Below, one piece after another: positions 37,925-46,069 of a stretch of 64,000 bases of DNA (within the stretch, counting starts at the first letter, position 1; each line of letters starts with the position of its first letter). Below the pieces are notes generated by a model. That model worked only from the letters and a program-made list of their open reading frames with translations. It ran no database searches and was not told where the DNA came from. Position numbers and translations under genes: made by a program. The stretch is taken from positions 372,001 to 436,000 of the forward strand of contig NZ_JAKFFS010000002.1 of NCBI RefSeq assembly GCF_021502725.1. Reading direction: 5' to 3'. The DNA is from Dyadobacter sp. CY345. Lineage in GTDB: Bacteria; Bacteroidota; Bacteroidia; Cytophagales; Spirosomataceae.

Positions 37925-37956
37925 TTTGGAATTAAAAAATCAACCGTGCATATTTG
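37925..37956 (+). promoter_or_regulatory. Promoter of tRNA-Glu
   Basis: tttg (37925-37928), 20 nt, then catatttg (37949-37956), one base from TAnnTTTG at the ideal spacing. The start site is expected near 37962, about 70 nt before the tRNA. Confidence 0.6.
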
Positions 37957-38029
37957 CACCACGATAACGGAAACGGAGTCGGAAAAAGAAAGAAAAGTGC
38001 TTTAATTTAAGCGAAGTAGGAGACCAGTC

Positions 38030-38101
38030 GGCCCATTCGTCTAGCGGTTAGGACACGACCCTTTCACGGTTGAAACAGGGGTTCGATTCCCCTATGGGTC
38101 A
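38030..38101 (+). tRNA. tRNA-Glu (anticodon TTC)
   Basis: A full cloverleaf can be drawn: acceptor ggcccat with atgggtc, D arm with gtctagcggttaggac, anticodon stem cgacc/ggttg around ctttcac, TPsiC arm caggg-gttcgat-tcccct. The anticodon is TTC. The discriminator base is a; the CCA end is not encoded. Confidence 0.96.
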
Positions 38102-38136
38102 CATGATTGGCCGTTTCGGCCTAGTGTGAAAAATTT

Positions 38137-38174
38137 AAGACGCTCTAAATGAAAATTTAGCGCGTCTTTTTTTT
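38137..38174 (+). terminator. Terminator after tRNA-Glu
   Basis: aagacgc t ctaaat and atttag c gcgtctt pair with one mismatch around gaaa, then eight T. Confidence 0.85.
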
Positions 38175-38460
38175 GTAGGCGAACTGTCTGTCCCAAAATC
38201 CAAAATCACCCCAAAACCCATTCATCCCCATTCCAAAGCCCTCCGTCTCCAAAACCAAACAGTATGTCAACAAGCGCATTCTGACTTGCTTATGATATTT
38301 CTCTGCCCTATACTTTTGTTAAAATAATTCAAAGAAATCAGTCCGGCTGTTTCCATACCTAATCGTTTTTCGACTAAGATTTGGGGAACGTATTGGCGCG
38401 AAGTCTTTGATCTGTGATCTTGAAAATTATAAGATATCCTATTTTAACGAATCAATAGCC
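38175..38460 (+). promoter_or_regulatory. Leader region of the secreted protein gene, with candidate promoter
   Basis: Together with the terminator this makes up the 359-bp gap after the tRNA. It holds ttg (38286-38288) and tacttttg (38311-38318), 22 nt apart, which fits a Bacteroidota promoter; the leader would be about 138 nt. A small frame from 38407 is not needed to explain anything. Nothing else seen. Confidence 0.45.
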
Positions 38461-38847
38461 ATGAAAAATTTCAGAATCATTAAGAGCGGAATCTTGCTGA
38501 TTGCGCTTTTCGTGGCAAATGTCAGTCAGGCGTTTGCATTTGACGAGCAATTAAAAATTACGTCGCCTCCAAAAGGTTACTGGACAGTTGAAACGAACAC
38601 GAAAAAGCCGGGTGGGTCTATCATTCGTTTTTATACCGAAGATTCGAAACTGGTTTATGAAGAGCATCTGAGAAAGATCTCGCTTGATGTCGATCGCCCC
38701 AAAACGGTCGTGTTGCTAAACGCAGCGTTGGATGAGGCGATGATTAATTTTGGAATATCCGGGACTGCCATCAAAAACGGAAATCTTGTGGCAGAGCTGA
38801 AGAGGCGCGGCGTGGATGAACAGCTTTATACCGGCCGGAAAAACTAG
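38461..38847 (+). CDS. Secreted protein of unknown function
   Basis: 128 residues from ATG 38461. The signal peptide MKNFRIIKSGILLIALFVAN runs to the AFA-F cut near residue 29. The mature part begins DEQLKITSPPKGYWTVETNT and contains IIRFYTEDSKLVYEEHLRKI, a short beta-rich pattern. It resembles small periplasmic proteins that are common in Cytophagales, but I know no family name. It is monocistronic, with a hairpin terminator about 50 bp past the stop. Confidence 0.75.
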   Translation: MKNFRIIKSGILLIALFVANVSQAFAFDEQLKITSPPKGYWTVETNTKKPGGSIIRFYTEDSKLVYEEHLRKISLDVDRPKTVVLLNAALDEAMINFGISGTAIKNGNLVAELKRRGVDEQLYTGRKN

Positions 38848-38871
38848 ATACATTTCATCAATAAACTAAAC

Positions 38872-38963
38872 TTTCACGCAAAGCAAAAATGGTTTTGCGC
38901 AAAGGTCGCAAAGGTTATTCTTTGCGACCTTTGCTTTTTTATCTCTGCGATCTTTGCGTGAAA
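38872..38963. repeat. Nested palindromic repeat; the inner hairpin also works as a terminator
   Basis: Inner perfect 15-bp stem gcaaaggtcgcaaag (38899-38913) with ctttgcgacctttgc (38920-38934), followed by a T run. An outer pair tttcacgcaaag (38872-38883) and ctttgcgtgaaa (38952-38963) encloses it. The ctttgcg motif occurs several times, which suggests a dispersed intergenic element reused as a terminator between convergent genes. An open frame over it (38889-39098) is spurious. Confidence 0.8.
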
Positions 38964-38966
38964 CTT

Positions 38967-40358
38967 TTATTCATGCTTGTTGTTTCGTGCTTTATAATCC
39001 AAAAACCGCTGGTTATATTCTTTCATTTCCTTTTTGTTGAATCGCTTTTGCAGCCGCTCAGGGAGCTCCAATCTTTCCTGCACTTGCAGGGAATTTGAAT
39101 ATTCGATCAACGTATTTTCTCCGTTGACATCTTTTTGCAAATCAAAAGAATCATATAAATCGCCATTGACCGTGTAGGCTTTGAATGCAAGTAACGAATC
39201 GGTGATATTGATGTGTTGATAAAGCTGCGTGTTCGAAGCAGCGCGGTCCATCCAGCTTTGCAAACCGATATCATACATCTTCGGTCCGCTTACCGACACG
39301 ACGTAAACCGGCCCATCCGGTTTCTTACGGATTTCACCTATTGGCATATTAATTCCCCGAGCATAAGAATGATCATGGCCCTGCAAAACCATATCAACTT
39401 TATATTTCTTATACAACGGCTCCATTTTTTTTCGCCATTTTTGATTGTCGCGGCCAAGGTTTGTGGAGTAAATCGGATGGTGATGAATGACGACAGTCCA
39501 GCGCAATCCATGATTTTGCGCGACTTTTTCAAACCAGGCAGTTTGACTCTGCATGACCAGCGAATCTGAAAATGCTGCTTCTGAATCCATTGTAATAAAA
39601 CGTGTTCCCTGATAATCAATATAATAAGCCGTTTCTGACAGCCCTTCTGGCCCGTTTTCCGGTAAAACAAACTGCGGCCGCCAGTGCATTGAAAGCTGGG
39701 CTTTTTTATCCTTACCCCGAAAATATTCATGATTTCCCGGCGTCGACAAACTTGGTATCATGCCGTTCAGCCACCCGCCTGCCTCAAACCACTCACCCCA
39801 TTGATAATCTTCGTTTGCGTTGTTGATAAGGTCGCCGGCATGAAGGATAAAATCGACTTTTGGAAATGCTGAATAGGCACCGCGAATCGCACGTGACCAC
39901 AAGGACCGGACATCACTTTGCGCATCTCCAAAATAAAGAAACGACAAGGGTGCCTGCTGATCCGACGCGGTTGTAAAATGAAACCATTCGCTCCATCTTT
40001 TTCCGTCACCGACGCGATACATGTACTGCGTCGCGGGTTTTAAAGCTGTAAAGTTGACCTCGTGATACTGAACCTCTTTTTTGTCAAGCACAAGCGACTG
40101 GCTATTTGCATCTACACGTTTGGCGTTTTTCTCAAAATCCGGAGATGGATCAGCCTCGTGAATTTCCGCAACCGCTTTTTTAACAGATATGTCTGTCCGC
40201 CAATTAACAGCCCTGGAATGCGCAGGGTCACCTTTCAAACCCATTATGATCCGGTCTGGGAAGTTTGATGGCGGGTAGGATTTATTTGTCTGGGAAAAAC
40301 CAGATTGAAATAAAAATAAAAAAACAGCGACCAGCAAAAATTTAAATTTTCTATACAA
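38967..40358 (-). CDS. Secreted metallophosphoesterase, purple-acid-phosphatase-like
   Basis: 463 residues from a TTG at 40358, which opens the signal peptide LYRKFKFLLVAVFLFLFQSG; the frame extends to another TTG at 40442 and has no ATG near. An N-terminal FN3-like domain (RAVNWRTDISVKKAVAEI, ATQYMYRVGDG) precedes the calcineurin-like catalytic domain. Metal ligands: FGDAQSD, LHAGDLINN, PGNHEYF, VVIHHHP and LQGHDHSYARG. It should hydrolyse phosphate esters in the periplasm. Its exact substrate is unknown. The 3' end adjoins the palindromic repeat. Confidence 0.85.
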   Translation of the reverse strand: MYRKFKFLLVAVFLFLFQSGFSQTNKSYPPSNFPDRIIMGLKGDPAHSRAVNWRTDISVKKAVAEIHEADPSPDFEKNAKRVDANSQSLVLDKKEVQYHEVNFTALKPATQYMYRVGDGKRWSEWFHFTTASDQQAPLSFLYFGDAQSDVRSLWSRAIRGAYSAFPKVDFILHAGDLINNANEDYQWGEWFEAGGWLNGMIPSLSTPGNHEYFRGKDKKAQLSMHWRPQFVLPENGPEGLSETAYYIDYQGTRFITMDSEAAFSDSLVMQSQTAWFEKVAQNHGLRWTVVIHHHPIYSTNLGRDNQKWRKKMEPLYKKYKVDMVLQGHDHSYARGINMPIGEIRKKPDGPVYVVSVSGPKMYDIGLQSWMDRAASNTQLYQHINITDSLLAFKAYTVNGDLYDSFDLQKDVNGENTLIEYSNSLQVQERLELPERLQKRFNKKEMKEYNQRFLDYKARNNKHE

Positions 40359-40513
40359 AGGAAGTGTGTAAATCAATATTGGTTGGTTAAAATTAGCAAC
40401 ACTGGTTTTGTTAACGAACAAATCAGTCTGATCGGATGTCAAGTTACCAGAAATATTGATTTACTGCTACCCATATCGCTGCGTTTAATGATAATCCGAT
40501 CCAAAACTCTCCG

Positions 40514-40521
40514 TACCTTTG
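40514..40521 (+). promoter_or_regulatory. Candidate -7 box of the radical SAM gene, close to its start codon
   Basis: tacctttg is a full match to TAnnTTTG and ends 4 bp before the GTG at 40526. The -33 region is poor. Confidence 0.4.
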
Positions 40522-40525
40522 TGGC

Positions 40526-42748
40526 GTGAAAATAGAGATCCGAAGTGCTTTGAAAAAGAAAACCTTATTTGTTACCCCGCCTTTTACGCAACTGAATACG
40601 CCTTATCCCGCAACGGCTTACCTGAAAGGTTTTCTGAACACGCTGGGAAGAGAGTCACGTCAGGCAGATTTGGGTATTGAGGTTATTCTCGCACTTTTTT
40701 CTTCAAAAGGATTAAAGAAATTATTTGAAGATCTGGACAATTCGGACGCGGAACTGACAGATAACAGTTTCAGGATTTATTCCCTTCGGGATGAATATAT
40801 CAGTACGATTGACCCAGTCATTCGTTTTCTGAAAAATAGAAATCCAACGCTTGCGCATAGTATCTGCGACCGGACTTATTTGCCGGAAGCATCACGTTTT
40901 CAGCAACTTGAAGATATGGACTGGGCTTTCGGGACAATGGGGATCCATGATAAGGCCAGGCATTTGGCAACCTTATACCTGGAAGATCTCGGAGATTTGA
41001 TTCAGGAGGCTGTGGACCCGCATTTTGGGTTTAGCCGTTATGCAGAACGTTTGGGAAGATCTGCGACGCATTTTGATGAAATGTGTGAAGCACTGGAAAT
41101 GCCCAATACTTTGTTAACCACTTTGCTGGTTAACATACTTGAAGAGAAAATCAAAACCTACCAGCCTGATATTCTTTGTATCACTGTGCCTTTCCCCGGC
41201 AACTTATATGGCGGTATGAAATGTGGACAATACGTCAAACAATTTCACCCGGAAATAAGCGTCGTAATGGGCGGTGGTTTTGCCAATACTGAATTACGAT
41301 CACTAAAAGAGCCAAGGGTTTTCGATTATATAGATTTCGTTTGTCTGGACGACGGCGAGGCGCCTCTACTCTCTCTGCTTGAATTTCTGGACGGCGAGCG
41401 AGAAATTGACCAGCTTAAACGGGTTTATGCGCGCACAGATGGAAGGGTAATTTATTATAACGGAGCAAAAGAAAGAGACGTCCCGCAACGCGACACCGGA
41501 ACGCCCGATTACAGCGATCTGCCGCTGCATGATTATTTGTCGGTCATTGAGATCGTCAATCCGATGCACAGGCTTTGGAGCGATGGCCGTTGGAACAAAC
41601 TGACGCTTGCGCATGGCTGTTATTGGGGGAAATGCTCATTCTGCGATATTTCGCTAGATTATATCAAACGTTACGAACCGATGACGGCCGCCTTATTATG
41701 CGATCGCATCGAAGAAATAATAGCACAAACGCAGCAGAATGGATTCCATTTTGTTGATGAGGCTGCTCCTCCTGCGTTGCTACGTGACCTTGCGCTGGAA
41801 ATTATCAGAAGAAAACTAACAGTTGTCTGGTGGACGAATATTCGTTTTGAGAAAAATTTCACGCATGACCTTTGTCTTCTTTTAAAAGCATCCGGCTGTA
41901 TCGCCATTTCTGGTGGACTGGAAGTAGCTTCCGATCGATTGCTCGAACGCATGAAAAAGGGGGTAACTGTCGCACAAGTTGCGCGTGTTGCCGATGCTTT
42001 TACACAAGCCGGAATAATGGTTCATGCCTATCTAATGTATGGGTTTCCTACACAAACGATGCAGGAGACGGTTGATGCTTTGGAAATGGTTCGCCAGTTA
42101 TTTCAGCAGGGAATAGTCCAATCAGGATTTTGGCACAGGTTTGCAATGACGGCCCACAGCCCCGTCGGGCTTCATCCCGAAGAATTTGACGTGATGCGGA
42201 TAGGACCGGCCCTGGGAGAATTTGCCAATAATGATCTTGAACATAACGATCCGTTAGGCGCAAACCACGATCTTTTTGCAGAAGGACTCAGAAAGTCATT
42301 ATTCAATTATATGCACGGCGTCTGTTTTGATTTTCCATTGTCAAAATGGTTTGATTTTAAAATCCCGGCAACCACAATTCCTCCAAGATACATCGAAAAA
42401 AGTATCAGCCACTTCCCCGATGCGATACCGCGCACCAATGCCATGGTAATCTGGATGGGAAGTTTGCCGACACTTTCAGTTTTTCAGGAAAAACAAGGAA
42501 AACGGATTGTAGAAATTGCCGAACTGGTTTTTTATAATAAAAAACAGGAATGGGCATTAGAAACATCACCCATAATAGGAGAGTGGCTGGAAGAAAAAAT
42601 GCCGGAATTGCTGATCGGAAAACACGAACCATACCCATTTGAACAGCTAAAAAAAGATTACGAAAAGCTGGGCCTGGGAGACTTCGACTTTTTTATGAAA
42701 TCGAAAGAATGGGAAGAACTAAAAAGCGGCGGCCTATTGATCGTATAA
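40526..42748 (+). CDS. B12-binding-domain radical SAM protein
   Basis: 740 residues. The N-terminal part (1-330) resembles a cobalamin-binding Rossmann domain: KKTLFVTPPFTQLNTPYPA, YQPDILCITVPFPGNLYGG and VMGGGFANTELR, with DDGEAPLLSLLEFL. The radical SAM part carries the cluster Cys in HGCYWGKCSFCDIS (about 365), a C-x4-C-x2-C spacing instead of the usual C-x3-C-x2-C, then GGLEVASDRLLERMKKGVT and YLMYGFPTQTMQETVD. The start is GTG 40526 or TTG 40550, with no ATG. Proteins of this type carry out B12-dependent methylations or rearrangements; the substrate is unknown. Confidence 0.88.
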   Translation: MKIEIRSALKKKTLFVTPPFTQLNTPYPATAYLKGFLNTLGRESRQADLGIEVILALFSSKGLKKLFEDLDNSDAELTDNSFRIYSLRDEYISTIDPVIRFLKNRNPTLAHSICDRTYLPEASRFQQLEDMDWAFGTMGIHDKARHLATLYLEDLGDLIQEAVDPHFGFSRYAERLGRSATHFDEMCEALEMPNTLLTTLLVNILEEKIKTYQPDILCITVPFPGNLYGGMKCGQYVKQFHPEISVVMGGGFANTELRSLKEPRVFDYIDFVCLDDGEAPLLSLLEFLDGEREIDQLKRVYARTDGRVIYYNGAKERDVPQRDTGTPDYSDLPLHDYLSVIEIVNPMHRLWSDGRWNKLTLAHGCYWGKCSFCDISLDYIKRYEPMTAALLCDRIEEIIAQTQQNGFHFVDEAAPPALLRDLALEIIRRKLTVVWWTNIRFEKNFTHDLCLLLKASGCIAISGGLEVASDRLLERMKKGVTVAQVARVADAFTQAGIMVHAYLMYGFPTQTMQETVDALEMVRQLFQQGIVQSGFWHRFAMTAHSPVGLHPEEFDVMRIGPALGEFANNDLEHNDPLGANHDLFAEGLRKSLFNYMHGVCFDFPLSKWFDFKIPATTIPPRYIEKSISHFPDAIPRTNAMVIWMGSLPTLSVFQEKQGKRIVEIAELVFYNKKQEWALETSPIIGEWLEEKMPELLIGKHEPYPFEQLKKDYEKLGLGDFDFFMKSKEWEELKSGGLLIV

Positions 42749-42754
42749 AACAAA

Positions 42755-42801
42755 CGCAATGAATTATCGCGTCCATTGCGAAACCCATTGCGTCCATTGC
42801 G
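42755..42801. repeat. Short palindromic and direct repeat between convergent genes
   Basis: cgcaatg (42755-42761) pairs with cattgcg (42774-42780), and gcgtccattgcg occurs at 42769-42780 and 42790-42801. Its style resembles the ctttgcg element at 38872-38963. It may serve as a weak terminator. Confidence 0.5.
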
Positions 42802-42813
42802 GTTAATAAAAAC

Positions 42814-43920
42814 CTACCTGAAAACCTCAAAATTCATCAAATCATCATCAAAAACGGTAAAAATAGCCGGGTACCCGACCGCAATGCTGCCAACCTTATC
42901 CGATAAACCAACCGCCAGTGAAGGACGAATAGTTGCCATTTCAATCGCTTCCTGAACCGGAATACCCACTTCTTTCACCGCATTTCTAACAGCGTCACCC
43001 AAAGAAATTGTCGCACCAGCCAAATTTCCCTCTGAATTCACATACTGAGCGTTTTGTAAAAAAGCATCAAACTCTCCCCACTTAAACTCTGTCACTTTTT
43101 CTCCAACAAACAAAGCATCGGAAATCAGGAAAAGTTTATCTTTTTTAGCCTGATAGGCAATTCGCGCAGCGGCATAGTCACAATGGACACCATCGACAAT
43201 AATTGGCGCGTAAACGGAATCCGTATCAAAAGTTGCCCCAACCAGCCCAGGCTGACGATGCCCGAATGGCGACATGGCATTATACAAATGCGTGACCAAC
43301 TTAATTCCTTGTCCGAATGCGTCCGTAGCTTCCTGATAAGTGGCATTGGAATGTCCGGCTGAAACCGTAATTCCAGATGCTAAGAGCCTGTCGATCTGTT
43401 CAGGCGTAAACATTTCAGGGGCAATTGTAATTAATTTTATCACATCCCGACCATGGCTAATGATCGCTTCCAGTTCTGTATCCGTCGGTTTTCTAACATA
43501 CTCGGCAAGGTGCGCGCCCCGTTTTACTGGATTCAAAAAAGGACCTTCCAGATGCATCCCCAAAACTCCGGAATCTGGATTTTTGCGTTGATAAGTTCTC
43601 ATCGCAGTAATTCCTTTTAAAATATTTTCCAGTGAGGAAGTTATCAACGTCGGAAAAACATAGGCCGTGCCCTGTAAAAGACTTGACTGATAAATGTCGT
43701 CAATCGTCTCTTCGTCAGCCTTTTCCGTAAAATGGAATTGCTCACCGCCGTTGATGTGTATGTCGAAAAGACCGGCGCTGATATTTTGAAAATGCTTTAA
43801 GCCAGGATTGTTAGCAGAAGCTTCAATACCAGCAATGACTCCGTTTTCGATGGTAATTATCTGATTGTGCAGTACCTCCTGGCCGGTATACACCTTCTCT
43901 GCAAATATCTGATTGGACAT
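42814..43920 (-). CDS. nagA: N-acetylglucosamine-6-phosphate deacetylase
   Basis: 368 residues, the usual length. It removes acetate from GlcNAc-6-P in amino-sugar breakdown and wall recycling. Amidohydrolase marks: FDIHINGGEQFHF near residue 52, GMHLEGPFLNPVKRGAH with the metal-binding Glu near 125, SAGHSNATYQEA with a His ligand near 193, VTHLYNAMSPFGHR with a His ligand near 213, DGVHCDYA near 244 and the catalytic Asp in FLISDALFVG near 270. Starts at ATG 43920. No nagB is beside it. Confidence 0.95.
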   Translation of the reverse strand: MSNQIFAEKVYTGQEVLHNQIITIENGVIAGIEASANNPGLKHFQNISAGLFDIHINGGEQFHFTEKADEETIDDIYQSSLLQGTAYVFPTLITSSLENILKGITAMRTYQRKNPDSGVLGMHLEGPFLNPVKRGAHLAEYVRKPTDTELEAIISHGRDVIKLITIAPEMFTPEQIDRLLASGITVSAGHSNATYQEATDAFGQGIKLVTHLYNAMSPFGHRQPGLVGATFDTDSVYAPIIVDGVHCDYAAARIAYQAKKDKLFLISDALFVGEKVTEFKWGEFDAFLQNAQYVNSEGNLAGATISLGDAVRNAVKEVGIPVQEAIEMATIRPSLAVGLSDKVGSIAVGYPAIFTVFDDDLMNFEVFR

Positions 43921-43966
43921 AAGTTTAAATAATTGAAACGACGGTTTAGGAATTATAATTTAGTTG

Positions 43967-44530
43967 TTACTTGATGACAATGTCAAATTTAGTCAAAAGA
44001 CCAGCCAAATCGGTAGACAAGAACTTTGCTTTTTTAACGTTATTACTCGCAGGATCAATAGAAAAATTTTGACTCGTCGTGAAGTCAACTCCACTCAGGT
44101 TGGTAGATAAAAAAACTGCTCCGAACAAATCACAATTTGTAAACTTCGACTTTGACAAATCGGCCTGCGTAAAATCGGCTCCGTTGATTTTGCAATCGAT
44201 GAAGGCACTTTTGTTCAGCTTTTTATTGTCAAAATTCGTATAGTCTAACATACATTTCTCGAAGCGGACAGAGAAACCGAAGTCTTTGGTATCGGAAAAA
44301 TTTACACCGATCATCTTGCAATCGACGAATTCGACGTCGTACATTTTGCAATTCGTGATGACCGCGTTACTCAAATTACAGCCAATAAAAGAGCAGTCGG
44401 TGAAATCAGTTCCGGAAATATCAGTAAACGTGCAGTTGGTAAATTCAACCTGTTCAAAACTTTGCTGAGCCAGATACTGATTTGTGAAATCGATATTACT
44501 GATTGACTCGACGTTTCTTTTATTGTACAT
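43967..44530 (-). CDS. Pentapeptide-repeat protein
   Basis: 187 residues made almost wholly of five-residue repeats with a central Leu/Phe (NCTFTDISGTDFTDCSFIGC, ADFTQADLSKSKFTNCDLFG), which fold as a right-handed quadrilateral beta-helix. The length and the ending LAGLLTKFDIVIK after a repeat break are like Qnr/McbG-type pentapeptide proteins that mimic DNA and bind topoisomerases, but sequence alone cannot prove that role. It lies 21 bp downstream of trxA on the same strand, so the two are probably co-transcribed. Confidence 0.88.
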   Translation of the reverse strand: MYNKRNVESISNIDFTNQYLAQQSFEQVEFTNCTFTDISGTDFTDCSFIGCNLSNAVITNCKMYDVEFVDCKMIGVNFSDTKDFGFSVRFEKCMLDYTNFDNKKLNKSAFIDCKINGADFTQADLSKSKFTNCDLFGAVFLSTNLSGVDFTTSQNFSIDPASNNVKKAKFLSTDLAGLLTKFDIVIK

Positions 44531-44551
44531 TAAACTAGGACTTATGAATTT

Positions 44552-44848
44552 CTACAAATATTTACTAATGACGCTTTTCAGCTGATTGGCCTGCACCACG
44601 CCCGACTGACGCCACATAACTTTCCCATGTTTGAAGACGATCAAAGTAGGGACGCCCTGAATTTTATATGCCTGTGCGGCAGATGGATTTTTATCCACGT
44701 CAATTTTCACAATTGTTGCTTTATCGCCCAAACCAGCTTTCAATTCTTCCAGGATAGGTTTCATCAGTTTACATGGACCGCACCATTCTGCCGAAAAATC
44801 AACTAAAACGGGCTTGTTGCTATTTATTAAATCTGAAAATGCTGACAT
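44552..44848 (-). CDS. trxA: Thioredoxin
   Basis: 98 residues, a single thioredoxin domain without signal peptide, so cytoplasmic. The active site is [12 protein letters not shown] near residue 22 and the cis-Pro loop is [11 protein letters not shown] near 66. Slightly shorter than E. coli Trx (109). It reduces protein disulfides with thioredoxin reductase. It is the first gene of a pair with the pentapeptide-repeat gene. Confidence 0.95.
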   Translation of the reverse strand: MSAFSDLINSNKPVLVDFSAEWCGPCKLMKPILEELKAGLGDKATIVKIDVDKNPSAAQAYKIQGVPTLIVFKHGKVMWRQSGVVQANQLKSVISKYL

Positions 44849-44948
44849 CTGTTCTAATTATTTAGTACGACATAATAACCAATCCCGGGAAGGAATGGTT
44901 TAACAAACCTGATATGATTTCAGCGTTCAAAAATCGTACGAGGATCCG

Positions 44949-45998
44949 TTAGCCAAGCTTTGTTTTCAGAAACTTTCCGAAACGCTTTTCTATAAATTCG
45001 TAAGTAAAATGCGAATACAGGATTGTTAAAGAAATTGAAATAATCAGCGAACAGAAGATATGTGTTTCTGTTGGCGTCCATTTGAGCACACGAAAAAGGC
45101 AGATATTTACAAAAATCAATACGATGGCATGATTCAGATAGAGGGAATAAGAAATTCGCCCCAGATACTGAAATGGTTTACTTGAAAGAAGCTGCGTGAT
45201 GATTCCGGTTGAAGATGCAAAAATGATAATTCCGGCAGAAAATAGGATTGGGAAGATCAATTTGATTAAATTCCATTCAAAGTGATGGGTCATATACATC
45301 GCTGCTATCAAAACAATCAGAAAAGGAATTTCGAAAATATTCAGATGCAGCTTCCGGTCGCGCAGAAAGGCGAAAGTGAAAATTCCCATGCAAAAACACA
45401 GCAGACCACGGATGAAACCGTAATCATAAACAAGCATATATTCGCCCTTGTAAATGATAAAAGCGACGCACAAGACGCTCAGGAAAACAAACGCCCAATA
45501 TTTTTTTGCCGGGACGATCAGCAGTACCAGACCAAAAACGATATAGGAAATCATTTCAGAGGATATCGACCATGCCGGATAATTGATTCCCATCCAGTCA
45601 CCGAAGACAGGCGTTGAGCCCATGAAAGTAAGTGTATCAAATCCTGCTTGCAAATAATACGACAATTCCAGGTCACTCACATTTTTCAGCGCACTTTGAT
45701 CGCCAATCAGATTGGCGATGATGAACAACACTTCCGTGTAAAAAAGCAGGGGATAAAGCCTGATGAATCGTTTTTTAATAAAAGTGCTGAAATCCTCTCC
45801 TGTCTGGATTTTTTCGATGTAGTTCATTGCGATAACAAAGCCGCTGAGAACGAAGAAAAAATCTACGAAAAGACTGGAATTGATGACAAAAAAGTTATTA
45901 TAGAAAATTGAATCCCGAAATGCGTTATGATGGTGGGCGATCACAAGAATGGAAAAAATCCCCCGTAATCCATCCAATTGTTCAACTCTTTGTCTCAT
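44949..45998 (-). CDS. Acyltransferase family 3 membrane protein (OafA-like)
   Basis: 349 residues, about 10 transmembrane helices. The family opens LDGLRGIFSILVIAHHHNAF (catalytic His), then FFVLSGFVIAMNY and KKRFIRLYPLLFY. Such proteins O-acetylate surface polysaccharides or sugars. It is the last gene of the polysaccharide operon, 71 bp after the polymerase-like gene, so it probably decorates the same glycan. No clear terminator is seen after it. Confidence 0.9.
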   Translation of the reverse strand: MRQRVEQLDGLRGIFSILVIAHHHNAFRDSIFYNNFFVINSSLFVDFFFVLSGFVIAMNYIEKIQTGEDFSTFIKKRFIRLYPLLFYTEVLFIIANLIGDQSALKNVSDLELSYYLQAGFDTLTFMGSTPVFGDWMGINYPAWSISSEMISYIVFGLVLLIVPAKKYWAFVFLSVLCVAFIIYKGEYMLVYDYGFIRGLLCFCMGIFTFAFLRDRKLHLNIFEIPFLIVLIAAMYMTHHFEWNLIKLIFPILFSAGIIIFASSTGIITQLLSSKPFQYLGRISYSLYLNHAIVLIFVNICLFRVLKWTPTETHIFCSLIISISLTILYSHFTYEFIEKRFGKFLKTKLG

Positions 45999-46069
45999 GT
46001 GCAGATTTAATGAGCCTCAAATATGAAAATAATCTAAGGCTGCTTTCTCAATATAGTGCTGTATTTTAA

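Noticed and set aside
38889..39098. 69-residue plus-strand gene
   Set aside because: Made of the palindromic repeat and the antisense of the phosphoesterase gene.
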